NCBI GenBank assembly: GCA_945876015.1
Contig: CAMCNM010000126.1
Location: 1-6,135 of the forward strand
Length of the DNA stretch: 6,135 nucleotides
Reading direction: 5' to 3'
From: Gemmatimonas phototrophica
GTDB lineage: Bacteria > Gemmatimonadota > Gemmatimonadetes > Longimicrobiales > Gaopeijiaceae
Shown here: positions 1-5,342 of the stretch, one piece after another
Numbering within the stretch: position 1 is the first letter of the stretch
How the letters are laid out: each line of letters begins with the position of its first letter
Position numbers and translations under genes: made by a program
Notes under the pieces: model-generated
Database searches by the model: none
What the model was told of the DNA's origin: nothing
What the model saw: only the letters and a program-made list of their open reading frames with translations

Positions 1-442
1 GGCGGAGGGCGGGCCCTTCCACCGCGGCCGGGGCGACCTCGAAGAACTCCCGCACGAAAGGACCGTAGAGGCGCAGCTGATCGATCGCCTGATTGGCGTC
101 GCCGTCGCGCAGTCGGTGGGGCCGGTCCGCGGTGAGGACCAGCAGAGGCGTCTCGCCCTGCGACGCCTCGATCACCGCGGGAAAGAGATTGGCGGTCGCC
201 GTACCGGATGTGGTGAGGACCGCGGCCGGGACGCCCGAAGCCTTGCCGACGCCGAGCGCGAAGAAGCCGGCCGACCGTTCATCCAGATGCACCCGCAGGC
301 GAAAACCACCGTGTGCCGCGAAAGCGAGCACGAGCGGCGTCGAGCGCGAACCGGGCGAGACGCAGACGTCGCGCACGCCGGCGCGGGCGAGCTCATCGAC
401 GAAGGCTCCCGCCCAGAGGGTGTTCCGATCGAGGCCGCTCAC
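1..442 (-). CDS. menD: MenD, 2-succinyl-5-enolpyruvyl-6-hydroxy-3-cyclohexene-1-carboxylate synthase, N-terminal part (runs off the left edge)
   Basis: This is the first 147 codons of MenD, the thiamine-diphosphate and Mg-dependent cytosolic enzyme that joins isochorismate and 2-oxoglutarate in menaquinone synthesis. The start is GTG at 442-440, which overlaps the menF stop codon in the string GTGA, so the two genes are translationally coupled. Visible family signatures are SPGSRSTPL (residues 29-37), HLDERSAGFFALG (52-64), TSGTATANLFPAVIEA (78-93), and LLVLTADRP followed by DANQAIDQ (100-122). Counting from the GTG, Ser32, Arg33 and Glu55 fall at the numbers I recall for the E. coli active-site residues; Glu55 is the residue that activates the thiamine cofactor. 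All visible residues belong to the N-terminal pyrimidine-binding domain. The full protein is usually about 550-600 residues, so roughly three quarters lies outside the window. The frame has no ATG, so a search restricted to ATG starts would miss it. Identification is very firm. Confidence 0.95.
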   Translation of the reverse strand, partial: MSGLDRNTLWAGAFVDELARAGVRDVCVSPGSRSTPLVLAFAAHGGFRLRVHLDERSAGFFALGVGKASGVPAAVLTTSGTATANLFPAVIEASQGETPLLVLTADRPHRLRDGDANQAIDQLRLYGPFVREFFEVAPAAVEGPALR

Positions 443-1800
443 CGTCCCGTCGCGGCCCCGAGCGCCCGCAGCACCGACTCGAGCTTGATGCCGGTCTCGG
501 TCCATTCGGCTTCGGGCCGCGACCCCGCCACGATTCCGGCCCCCGCGAACAGGCGCCAACTCCCGTCCGAGAGCACGGCGCTGCGCAGCGCGGGCGCGAA
601 CATTCCGTTGCCCTCGAGGTCGAACCAGCCGATTGGTCCCGCGTACCAGCCGCGCTCGAAGCCCTCCTCGCGAGCGAGCAGCTCCTGCGCCTGCTCACGC
701 GGGAATCCGCACACCGCGGGAGTCGGATGGAGCGCCGCGAGCACCTCGAGCACGGTCCGGCCGTCGCGGACGCGCGCGCGAATCTCCGACTCGAGGTGTT
801 GGATGGCGGGGAGCGCGAGCACGTGGGGCTCGTCGTCCGCGCGCACCGACTCGGCCACGTGATCGAGTCTCTCGACCATGTCCTCGAGGGTGATGCGGTG
901 CTCCGCGAGATCCTTGCCGCTCGACAGCAGACTCTCGGCAAGGCCGGCCTGCTCCTCCACGCTCGCGCCGTGCCGGATCGAGCCCGCCACCGCGGTGGCG
1001 TGGAACACCCCGCGGCGGAGCGTCGCGATCGTCTCGGGCGCGGCTCCCAGGATCACGCGTCCTGGGCGGGGCTCGAAGTAGAAGACGTGCGTGCCGTGGT
1101 TGGCTTCCCACAGGTGCGCGAGAACGGCCAGCGCATCGATCGCTTCCCTGGGACGGACGTCGAGGGTGCGTGCGAGCACCACCTTGCGCACGCGCCCCGC
1201 GCCGATCGCTTGAAGGATCCGCTCGACCGAAAGATCCCACGCATCGCGGTCGCTCGCGATGGCAGGTAGCTCGCCGATTCCGGCCGCGCGTTCGCTCGGC
1301 GCGGACTCACCACCGTGCGCGGTCGGTCGCGTGACCAGCGTCGCCATCTCCCGCGCGCGCTTCTCGAGCCGCTCGCGCACGGCATCCGGATCGTCGTCCG
1401 GCCCGAGCACCGCGCGGACACGAAGGCGCGCGCCCTCGGCGTCTCCCTCCAGCTCGACCGCCGGGAGGTGGAAGAGCGCGGCGGGAAATCCGATCCAGAG
1501 GTGGGATGAACCGGGCTCGTCCTCGAACGAGAAACCCCCGTAGAAGCGCAGCCGTCCAGCCAGTCGGGAGTCGGCGTCCACCGGCCAGGTGGGACCCTGC
1601 TCCCCCACCATGCGAGCCGCGGCATCGTGCACCTGGCGGAAGCGATCCGGCCCCGGATCCGCCGAGACCGACGCGAGCACACCGACGTGCGCGACCCAGC
1701 GCTCGCCCTTCGCCCAGAAGCCACGCGGTCCGGGCGTGGTCCTGAGGAGCTCGAGTGGAGTCGCGCCGGCGAGCTGAACGCACGCCGTGGCGATCCGCAC
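439..1800 (-). CDS. menF: Isochorismate synthase MenF (chorismate-utilising enzyme family)
   Basis: This 453-residue enzyme converts chorismate to isochorismate in the cytosol, the first committed step to menaquinone, and the next gene (menD) uses its product. The chorismate-binding domain fills about residues 180-450. Visible motifs are RKVVLAR (205-211), GAAPETI (252-258), ATAVAGSIRHG (268-278), KDLAEHRITLEDM (296-308), PAIQHLESEI (331-340), LHPTPAVCGFP (358-368), ERGWYAGPIGWFD (382-394) and AGAGIVAGSRPEAEWTE (419-435). Lys206 (base), Glu256 (acid) and the Mg ligands Glu300 and Glu432 all sit 16 positions after the E. coli MenF residues I recall (190, 240, 284, 416). This pattern fits isochorismate synthase; salicylate synthase is less likely given the menD neighbour. 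The listed GTG start lacks a clear ribosome binding site. The frame stays open with strong G/C third positions up to an AUC codon at 1878-1876, which would give 479 residues. The function is sure; the start is not. Confidence 0.94.
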   Translation of the reverse strand: MRIATACVQLAGATPLELLRTTPGPRGFWAKGERWVAHVGVLASVSADPGPDRFRQVHDAAARMVGEQGPTWPVDADSRLAGRLRFYGGFSFEDEPGSSHLWIGFPAALFHLPAVELEGDAEGARLRVRAVLGPDDDPDAVRERLEKRAREMATLVTRPTAHGGESAPSERAAGIGELPAIASDRDAWDLSVERILQAIGAGRVRKVVLARTLDVRPREAIDALAVLAHLWEANHGTHVFYFEPRPGRVILGAAPETIATLRRGVFHATAVAGSIRHGASVEEQAGLAESLLSSGKDLAEHRITLEDMVERLDHVAESVRADDEPHVLALPAIQHLESEIRARVRDGRTVLEVLAALHPTPAVCGFPREQAQELLAREEGFERGWYAGPIGWFDLEGNGMFAPALRSAVLSDGSWRLFAGAGIVAGSRPEAEWTETGIKLESVLRALGAATGR

Positions 1801-1885
1801 GGAGGGACGGGCCTCGTCGTCGCGCGACGAGACGGCCGCTCCGCGCCAGGGCGTCGAGGTGGTGCGAACGTCGGTGATGGCTGTG

Positions 1886-1892
1886 TCCTTCC
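1886..1892 (-). promoter_or_regulatory. Ribosome binding site that suggests an upstream AUC start for menF
   Basis: On the minus strand this reads GGAAGGA, the best Shine-Dalgarno-like string upstream of menF. Its AGGA core is seven bases before an in-frame ATC at 1878-1876. No ATG, GTG or TTG in the menF frame lies between that site and the GTG at 1800. The GTG itself is preceded by a pyrimidine-rich string with no purine-rich binding site. The assignment to an AUC start is inference. Confidence 0.4.
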
Positions 1893-1915
1893 CGGAAGAG
1901 GGGATAGGGAAGGGG

Positions 1916-1943
1916 AATATAGGGAGGCCCGCCGACCAGTCTA
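1916..1943 (-). promoter_or_regulatory. Candidate promoter of the menF-menD operon
   Basis: On the minus strand TAGACT (1943-1938, 4 of 6 matches to TTGACA) is followed after 16 bases by TATATT (1921-1916, 5 of 6 matches to TATAAT). The -35 box overlaps the blaI stop codon. Transcription would begin near 1909, about 30 bases before the possible AUC start and about 110 before the GTG at 1800. The surroundings are pyrimidine-rich and less GC-rich than the genes. The sigma-70 consensus is borrowed from E. coli and the host's own consensus is unknown. Confidence 0.35.
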
Positions 1944-2357
1944 CGCCGGGGCGCCGCCCGCTGGTCCACTCGCGTGACGCCCGCGAACGCTGGCCTTGTC
2001 GAAGGCCTGCCGCATGTAGCGGACCTCGTCGGCATCCAGGTTGGCGGAGATGAGCAGATGGCTCACGAGCTGGGACGGCTTCCCCTCGAAGAGGTTCGCC
2101 GCCAGCTCGAGGACCATGTTGCGGCGGACTTCGCTCTGGGTGACGGTGGGCCGGAAGACGTGCGCCCGGCCCTGCCGGCGGTGGTCCAGAACGCCCTTCC
2201 TCTCGAGCCTGGAGAGGAGAGTCGCTACGGTCGTCAGAGCGAGAGAACGGGAGGGCATGAGCGCCTCCCTGACCTCGCGGCTGGTCGCTTCACCACGCTG
2301 CCAGAGCACGTGGAGAATCGCGAGCTGCAGCTCGGTAAGCCGAAAGCTTTCGTTCAC
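1941..2357 (-). CDS. BlaI/MecI/CopY-family winged-helix transcriptional repressor
   Basis: This 138-residue protein belongs to the BlaI/MecI/CopY family, cytosolic dimeric repressors known from beta-lactamase and copper-resistance genes. The winged helix fills about residues 5-72: LTELQLAILHVLW (7-19), GEATSREVREAL (22-33), a recognition-helix region LALTTVATLLSRLERKGVL (39-57), and a wing RRQGRAHVFRP (60-70). The C-terminal dimerisation helices follow, with the typical LFEGKPSQLVSHLL (89-102). The tail after about 120 is glycine- and alanine-rich and probably disordered. The start is GTG at 2357. Members with a sensor are usually followed by the membrane protease BlaR1 (M56 family). None is visible here: menF lies downstream and a truncated unrelated gene upstream. 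The Asn-Phe cleavage pair I recall from staphylococcal BlaI is not seen as such; the sequence reads Asn-Leu-Phe at 88-90. A palindrome in the leader (2408-2417) suggests self-repression. The family is firm; the ligand and targets are unknown. Confidence 0.92.
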   Translation of the reverse strand: MNESFRLTELQLAILHVLWQRGEATSREVREALMPSRSLALTTVATLLSRLERKGVLDHRRQGRAHVFRPTVTQSEVRRNMVLELAANLFEGKPSQLVSHLLISANLDADEVRYMRQAFDKASVRGRHASGPAGGAPA

Positions 2358-2407
2358 GCGACCCCCCGGATCGCCCCCCTGCCGCCTCGGAGGAGGGGCC
2401 GGTCAGG

Positions 2408-2417
2408 GACACGTGTA
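2408..2417. promoter_or_regulatory. Candidate BlaI/CopY-type operator
   Basis: The plus strand reads GACACGTGTA, built around a perfect 8-base palindrome ACACGTGT (2409-2416). It differs at one base from the CopY operator consensus TACAnnTGTA, and BlaI operators share the TACA/TGTA half-sites. It sits just downstream of the -10 box proposed for the repressor gene and over the expected transcription start, where bound repressor would block initiation. The match is short, so chance is possible. Confidence 0.4.
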
Positions 2418-2420
2418 GGA

Positions 2421-2449
2421 AGGTTATCCTCGCACCCCGCCCGGGACAA
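2421..2449 (-). promoter_or_regulatory. Candidate promoter of the BlaI-family repressor gene
   Basis: On the minus strand TTGTCC (2449-2444, 4 of 6 to TTGACA) is followed after 17 bases by TAACCT (2426-2421, 3 of 6 to TATAAT). The -10 box is weak. Its position directly before the ACACGTGT palindrome, and directly after the end of the neighbouring gene at 2463, makes it the best candidate in this gap. The predicted leader is about 55 bases. Confidence 0.28.
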
Positions 2450-2462
2450 GCATATCCGGGGG

Positions 2463-2765
2463 TCAGGACCCCTGGAGACGCTCGAAGCTGTAGGCGAATC
2501 CGTCACAACACCCATCGGCCAGAATCAGGGTGGACCCGGCCAGCTCGACGCCCATTTCGTCCCATCCCCCGAACAGGGACTCGGCGAATAGCACCACGTC
2601 CCGCCCCGGAAACGATCCCCCGTCCCTCCCCACCTCGAGGGTGAAGGTCGTCTCATTCCAAAGCTGGCCGTCGCGGTAGAGCTCGGCCTTCCCGCCTGAG
2701 AGGAACCGCACCTCGAGCGAATATCCCTCCGTCGCGGGCGTGATCGTCCTTCCGGCGATCTCGCC
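2463..2765 (-). pseudogene. 5'-truncated small calycin/lipocalin-like hypothetical protein
   Basis: The minus-strand frame reads GEIAGRTITPATEGY and then about 85 more residues, ending DGFAYSFERLQGS and a TGA at 2465-2463. It has alternating hydrophobic beta-strand patterns, SLEVRFLSGGKAELYRDGQL and GVELAGSTLILADGCCDGF, with a CC pair near the end. This resembles small secreted or lipoprotein-type beta-barrel proteins whose mature part begins with a tryptophan-rich strand and a GGIAGxTxTP motif. That resemblance is from memory and not a named family. What is missing is the start: the frame is closed by TAG at 2795-2793, there is no signal peptide, and residues before GEIAG are antisense to topoisomerase IB. 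The only usual start, GTG at 2711, falls inside the beta-sheet and would remove conserved residues. Codon use is good, so the loss looks recent or is an assembly effect. A shorter 82-residue product from 2711 cannot be excluded. Confidence 0.55.
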
Positions 2766-2789
2766 GGAGAGGGACTGCCGCGCAACCGG

Positions 2790-3455
2790 GTGCTAGCGGC
2801 GGCCGTGCGCATTCTCGACCGCCACCCGATCCGCGTGGGCAACGAGCGCTACGCCCGTGACAACGATTCCTATGGGCTGACTACGATGCGCAACCGCCAC
2901 GTGGAGATCGGGGAAGGCGGCCGTTTCACCTTCCGCTTCCGGGGCAAGAGCGGCAAGGACCACAGGGTCGGCATCCACGACGACGATCTCGCCCGGGTGA
3001 TCCAGGCGTGCAGCGAACTCTCGGGCGTGGAGCTGTTCCAATACGTTGACGAGGCCGGTGAGCAGCGCACGATCGAATCCGACGACGTGAACGAGTACCT
3101 CTGCGACCTGAGCGGTTACGACCTCACCGCGAAGGACTTTCGGACCTGGGCAGGCACCCTGAGGGCCGTCACCGTGCTCGACGAGCTGGGCCACGGAACG
3201 ACGAAGAAGGAGCGCAAGCAGCGCATGGGCCAGGCGATCAAGTTCGTGGCGGCGGATCTGGGAAACACGCCGGCCACCTGCCGATCGTACTACAACCACT
3301 CGGGCGTGCTGGCCGCGTACGAAGAGGGTTCGCTCGAGTCGCTCCTGCAGGAGGCCGACGCCGCCCCGGACCCCGAGAGCGCGCAGGGCCTCCAGCCGGA
3401 GGAGCGCCGCGTGATGGCGCTGCTCCCATGGCTCGAGGAGTCGGTGGGCGTCTGA
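2790..3455 (+). CDS. DNA topoisomerase IB, 5'-truncated, catalytic domain only
   Basis: This is the catalytic domain of a bacterial/poxvirus-type topoisomerase IB, which relaxes supercoils through a 3'-phosphotyrosine intermediate. Counting from the GTG at 2790, the visible active-site positions are Arg15 (IRVGNERYA), Lys53 (FRGKSGKDH), Arg118 (AKDFRTWAGT), Asn159 (LGNTPATCR) and Tyr168 (SYYNH). Asn in place of the viral His is what I recall for Deinococcus TopIB. The C-terminus, GLQPEERRVMALL and after, looks complete. Family members usually have about 100 further N-terminal residues forming the DNA clamp, and these are absent. Homology continues upstream of the GTG in the same frame as DLAGEGLPRNR (2757-2789), so the GTG is not the natural start, and it has no ribosome binding site. 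Beyond 2757 the sequence belongs to a different gene on the other strand. It is probably a non-functional remnant or an assembly break. It is the only plus-strand gene here. Confidence 0.88.
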   Translation: MLAAAVRILDRHPIRVGNERYARDNDSYGLTTMRNRHVEIGEGGRFTFRFRGKSGKDHRVGIHDDDLARVIQACSELSGVELFQYVDEAGEQRTIESDDVNEYLCDLSGYDLTAKDFRTWAGTLRAVTVLDELGHGTTKKERKQRMGQAIKFVAADLGNTPATCRSYYNHSGVLAAYEEGSLESLLQEADAAPDPESAQGLQPEERRVMALLPWLEESVGV

Positions 3456-3465
3456 GCCGGGCTCA
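3453..3465. terminator. Small palindrome shared by two convergent stop codons, possible weak bidirectional terminator
   Basis: The bases TGAGCCGGGCTCA form a perfect inverted repeat with six-base arms and one central base. The first TGA is the stop of topoisomerase IB; the final TCA is the stop of the ArsC-like gene read on the other strand. As RNA it can fold with a five-pair stem and a three-base loop. There is no T-tract on either side, so intrinsic termination would be weak. Confidence 0.25.
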
Positions 3466-3813
3466 GCCCGCGCTGATCCAGCCTTTCCAGATCTCTTCCC
3501 GAGTGCCGATCGTGACGTCGTTGTTGCGACGCACCAGCGGCGTCCTGAGGATGAGGGGCTCCTCCTCGAGGATCTCGAGCCAGCGGGCCTCACCATAATG
3601 GGCCTGCTTCAGGCCGAGCGCCGTGAAGCGCTTCGACTCCCGGTCCACCAGCGCGTCCACCCCGAATTTCTGCGCGAATCGGCGCAGCTCGCCCCTGGAC
3701 GCGGCGCGCTCCTTCAGATCCACGAAGTGGGTCTTCACGCGCCGCTCGCTGAAGAAGCGGAGCGCCTTGCGCGTGTCCGAGCATGCGCGCGTGCCGAAAA
3801 CCTGAACCTCCAT
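3463..3813 (-). CDS. ArsC/Spx/YffB-family thioredoxin-fold protein
   Basis: This complete 116-residue cytosolic protein has the ArsC-family fold, shared by glutaredoxin-dependent arsenate reductases, YffB-like proteins and the regulators Spx and MgsR. The N-terminal strand and active-site loop read VFGTRACSDTRKALRFF (5-21), with Cys11 in the ArsC catalytic position. Next come FVDLKER (30-36), a helical insert, SKRFTALGL (60-68), and LILRTPLVRRNNDVTIG (87-103), where Arg90 precedes the cis-proline-type TP and fits the ArsC arginine. The length is normal for the family. Cys11 is the only cysteine in the protein, so there is no CxxC pair as in Spx, and reduction would need an external thiol. The start is ATG at 3813 with GGGAGAG eight to ten bases upstream. 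It begins 19 bases after the yajQ stop, so the two genes probably share a transcript. There are no arsenic-resistance neighbours, so arsenate reduction is not supported by context. Confidence 0.85.
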   Translation of the reverse strand: MEVQVFGTRACSDTRKALRFFSERRVKTHFVDLKERAASRGELRRFAQKFGVDALVDRESKRFTALGLKQAHYGEARWLEILEEEPLILRTPLVRRNNDVTIGTREEIWKGWISAG

Positions 3814-3832
3814 CGCTCGCTCTCCCGAAGCC

Positions 3833-4333
3833 TCAGCGATAGTTCCCGAACTTGAGCTCGACGCCGAAGTCCTGGGAGCGAAGGAAGACCATCACATCCT
3901 GGAGCGTGTCCTTGGACGGGCAGGTGGCGCGTAGCTCCTCCCCCTGGATCTGCACCTGGACCTTCTTGAATCCCTGATCCTTCACGGCCTTCACGATCTT
4001 CTTCGCGGTCTCCTGGTCGATTCCCTGCTTGAGCCCGAGGCGCTGACGCGCGCGGCCGAGCGTTCCGATCTCGGCTTCACCCTCGTCCAGATTCTTCAAT
4101 GAGACGCCTCGCTTCGAGAGCTTCTCGCGCAGCACCTGGAGGACCGCCTTGAGGCGGTATTCGTCGTCCGCGTCCAGCTTGATCGCGTTTTCCTTCTTGT
4201 CCAGGTCGATCGTGCACTTGGTGCCCTTGAAGTCGTAGCGCTGCTGGATCTCCTTGGTCGCCTGGTTGACCGCGTTGTCCACCTCCTGGAGATCCACCCC
4301 GGTGGTGACGTCGAACGAGCTGTTCGTGGCCAT
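3833..4333 (-). CDS. yajQ: YajQ family nucleotide-binding protein (UPF0234/DUF520)
   Basis: This 166-residue cytosolic protein matches YajQ closely along its whole length. The N-terminus has VDLQEVDNAVNQA (14-26) and RYDFKGTKCTIDLDKKE (33-49). The middle has IGTLGRARQRLGLKQGID and AKKIVKAVKDQGFKKVQVQIQG, and the C-terminus ends LKFGNYR. The fold is two ferredoxin-like domains. Family members bind nucleotides; the Xanthomonas member is reported to bind cyclic di-GMP and act as a regulator, while the general role is unsettled. I chose ATG at 4333 because the protein then begins MATNSSFDV, just before the conserved core, and the length fits the usual 160-166 residues. The frame is open for 25 more codons to 4408, but those residues are not conserved in character and cover the likely promoter. 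The gene leads a probable two-gene transcript with the ArsC-like gene. Confidence 0.95.
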   Translation of the reverse strand: MATNSSFDVTTGVDLQEVDNAVNQATKEIQQRYDFKGTKCTIDLDKKENAIKLDADDEYRLKAVLQVLREKLSKRGVSLKNLDEGEAEIGTLGRARQRLGLKQGIDQETAKKIVKAVKDQGFKKVQVQIQGEELRATCPSKDTLQDVMVFLRSQDFGVELKFGNYR

Positions 4334-4378
4334 GTTCTCGCACGGAATTGAAAGGAACCGTCCAACCGATGCGCGCGG

Positions 4379-4408
4379 AATATCCCAGGTCGGTCGGTCG
4401 GAGGGCAA
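4379..4408 (-). promoter_or_regulatory. Candidate promoter of yajQ
   Basis: On the minus strand TTGCCC (4408-4403, 4 of 6 to TTGACA) is followed after 18 bases by GATATT (4384-4379, 4 of 6 to TATAAT). The predicted transcript would begin near 4372, about 40 bases before the ATG at 4333. The spacer contains 3.5 copies of a tetranucleotide repeat (GGTC on the plus strand, 4388-4401). The 99-base gap between the phosphatase stop and the yajQ start is otherwise featureless. Confidence 0.3.
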
Positions 4409-4432
4409 CGGACTCGGTCGAACCCACGCTAC

Positions 4433-5284
4433 TCAGGGACGACCGGGAAGCGCCCATGCGAGCGTGACCGCTCCGTCCGCCGCCGGCAGCACGCTCACCG
4501 CGAGGAACCAGCGATCGGCCCTATTCCCCGGGTGCCGGTGCGAGTAGCTCACCGTCTTGATGCCGCTGAACGTGCCGATCGCGGCTCCTGCCACCACGTC
4601 GCTGGCCCAGTGCTGGTCGTGGTACATGCGCGAGACCCCGACCAGGCCGGCCCCACCGTACATCACGCCGCTAATGACCCACTTCCAGCCCGGCCACCAG
4701 CCCTCTTCATCGGCCATCCGGCTCAGCTCGGCCGTGGTCGAAGCCGCCATGGCGAACGCGGTGCTGGTATGGCCCGACGGAAATGACGCATAGTCGCGCC
4801 CCCGCAAGCCTCGCCCGAAATCGAAATCGAAGGGCAGCGTGTCCGCGTGCACGTAGGGACGGGCTCGCCCGGCCGTCCCCTTGATGACCCCGGTCACCGC
4901 GGCGCTCAGGAGCATCGCCTCCAGACCGTGGAGGCCGACCGCCGCGATCCGCCGGTCGTGGAGGACGAAGCGCCCCGCGCCGTACAGCGCGAGGCCGATG
5001 ATCGGGGCGGCGGGGTCTCCCATGAACTCGAAGAAGTCGGCGCCCCGCCGGACGGCGACGCTCTCCTGGAGGGAGGGATCCTGAAACGTGTGCGCGAGGC
5101 GCTGGTCGGCGAACGCCAGGCCGAACGCGCCCATGGCGAATCCCGCCCCGGCGAGCGCGTCCTTGCGATTGAAGAAGGGGGCCGACGGGCGCGCTACCGA
5201 GCTATCTGCAACCTGGGCGGCAGCCGATGCCGTTCCCGAGACCAGCAACAGCACGAGAATCGGGTTCGTGGCGCGTCGCCTCAT
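4433..5284 (-). CDS. PAP2-family (type 2 phosphatidic acid phosphatase) membrane or periplasmic phosphatase
   Basis: This 283-residue protein belongs to the PAP2 / vanadium-haloperoxidase-fold acid phosphatases, which remove phosphate from lipid phosphates, undecaprenyl diphosphate or small periplasmic esters. All three signature motifs are intact: KGTAGRARP (Lys135, Arg142), FPSGH (168-172, His172 acid) and SRMYHDQHWASD (218-229, with the nucleophile His225 and Asp229). The N-terminus MRRRATNPILVLLLVSGTASA is a clear signal peptide with a likely cleavage after Ala21 or just beyond. Hydrophobic stretches near 44-58, 92-108 and 202-216 could be membrane or buried core helices. I chose ATG at 5284 because it puts the signal peptide at the very start. 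In-frame starts at 5320 (ATG) and 5335 (GTG) would add 12 or 17 arginine- and proline-rich residues, and no start has a strong ribosome binding site. It follows recQ by 58 bases on the same strand and may be co-transcribed. The substrate cannot be told. Confidence 0.92.
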   Translation of the reverse strand: MRRRATNPILVLLLVSGTASAAAQVADSSVARPSAPFFNRKDALAGAGFAMGAFGLAFADQRLAHTFQDPSLQESVAVRRGADFFEFMGDPAAPIIGLALYGAGRFVLHDRRIAAVGLHGLEAMLLSAAVTGVIKGTAGRARPYVHADTLPFDFDFGRGLRGRDYASFPSGHTSTAFAMAASTTAELSRMADEEGWWPGWKWVISGVMYGGAGLVGVSRMYHDQHWASDVVAGAAIGTFSGIKTVSYSHRHPGNRADRWFLAVSVLPAADGAVTLAWALPGRP

Positions 5285-5342
5285 GCAACCAATGGAACGC
5301 TCCCGCGGCGGGCGCGCCATGCGCGGAACCGGCACAGGGGCC

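Noticed and set aside
313..1269. A long plus-strand open frame of 318 codons across menF
   Set aside because: It is antisense to menF, its arginine-rich composition has no recognisable domain, and high GC with coding on the other strand commonly creates such open frames.
1894..1925. Pyrimidine-rich tract upstream of menF as a riboswitch or terminator
   Set aside because: No stable stem with conserved loops can be drawn beyond a four-pair hairpin over the CTTCC/GGAAG repeat, and no known riboswitch core is visible.
1307..2035. A minus-strand open frame of 242 codons overlapping both blaI and menF
   Set aside because: It lies in a different frame from both genes, is dominated by arginine and glycine runs, and overlaps firmly identified coding sequence.
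2793..3596. A minus-strand open frame of 267 codons opposite topoisomerase IB
   Set aside because: It mirrors the catalytic domain of topoisomerase IB, which has all its active-site residues; the antisense protein has no family features.
4334..4408. A 25-codon N-terminal extension of YajQ
   Set aside because: The residues are outside the conserved YajQ core, the usual family length is met from 4333, and the segment contains the likely promoter.
5285..5335. A longer PAP2 phosphatase starting at 5335 or 5320
   Set aside because: It would place 12-17 arginine- and proline-rich residues ahead of a clear signal peptide, and neither start has a better ribosome binding site.
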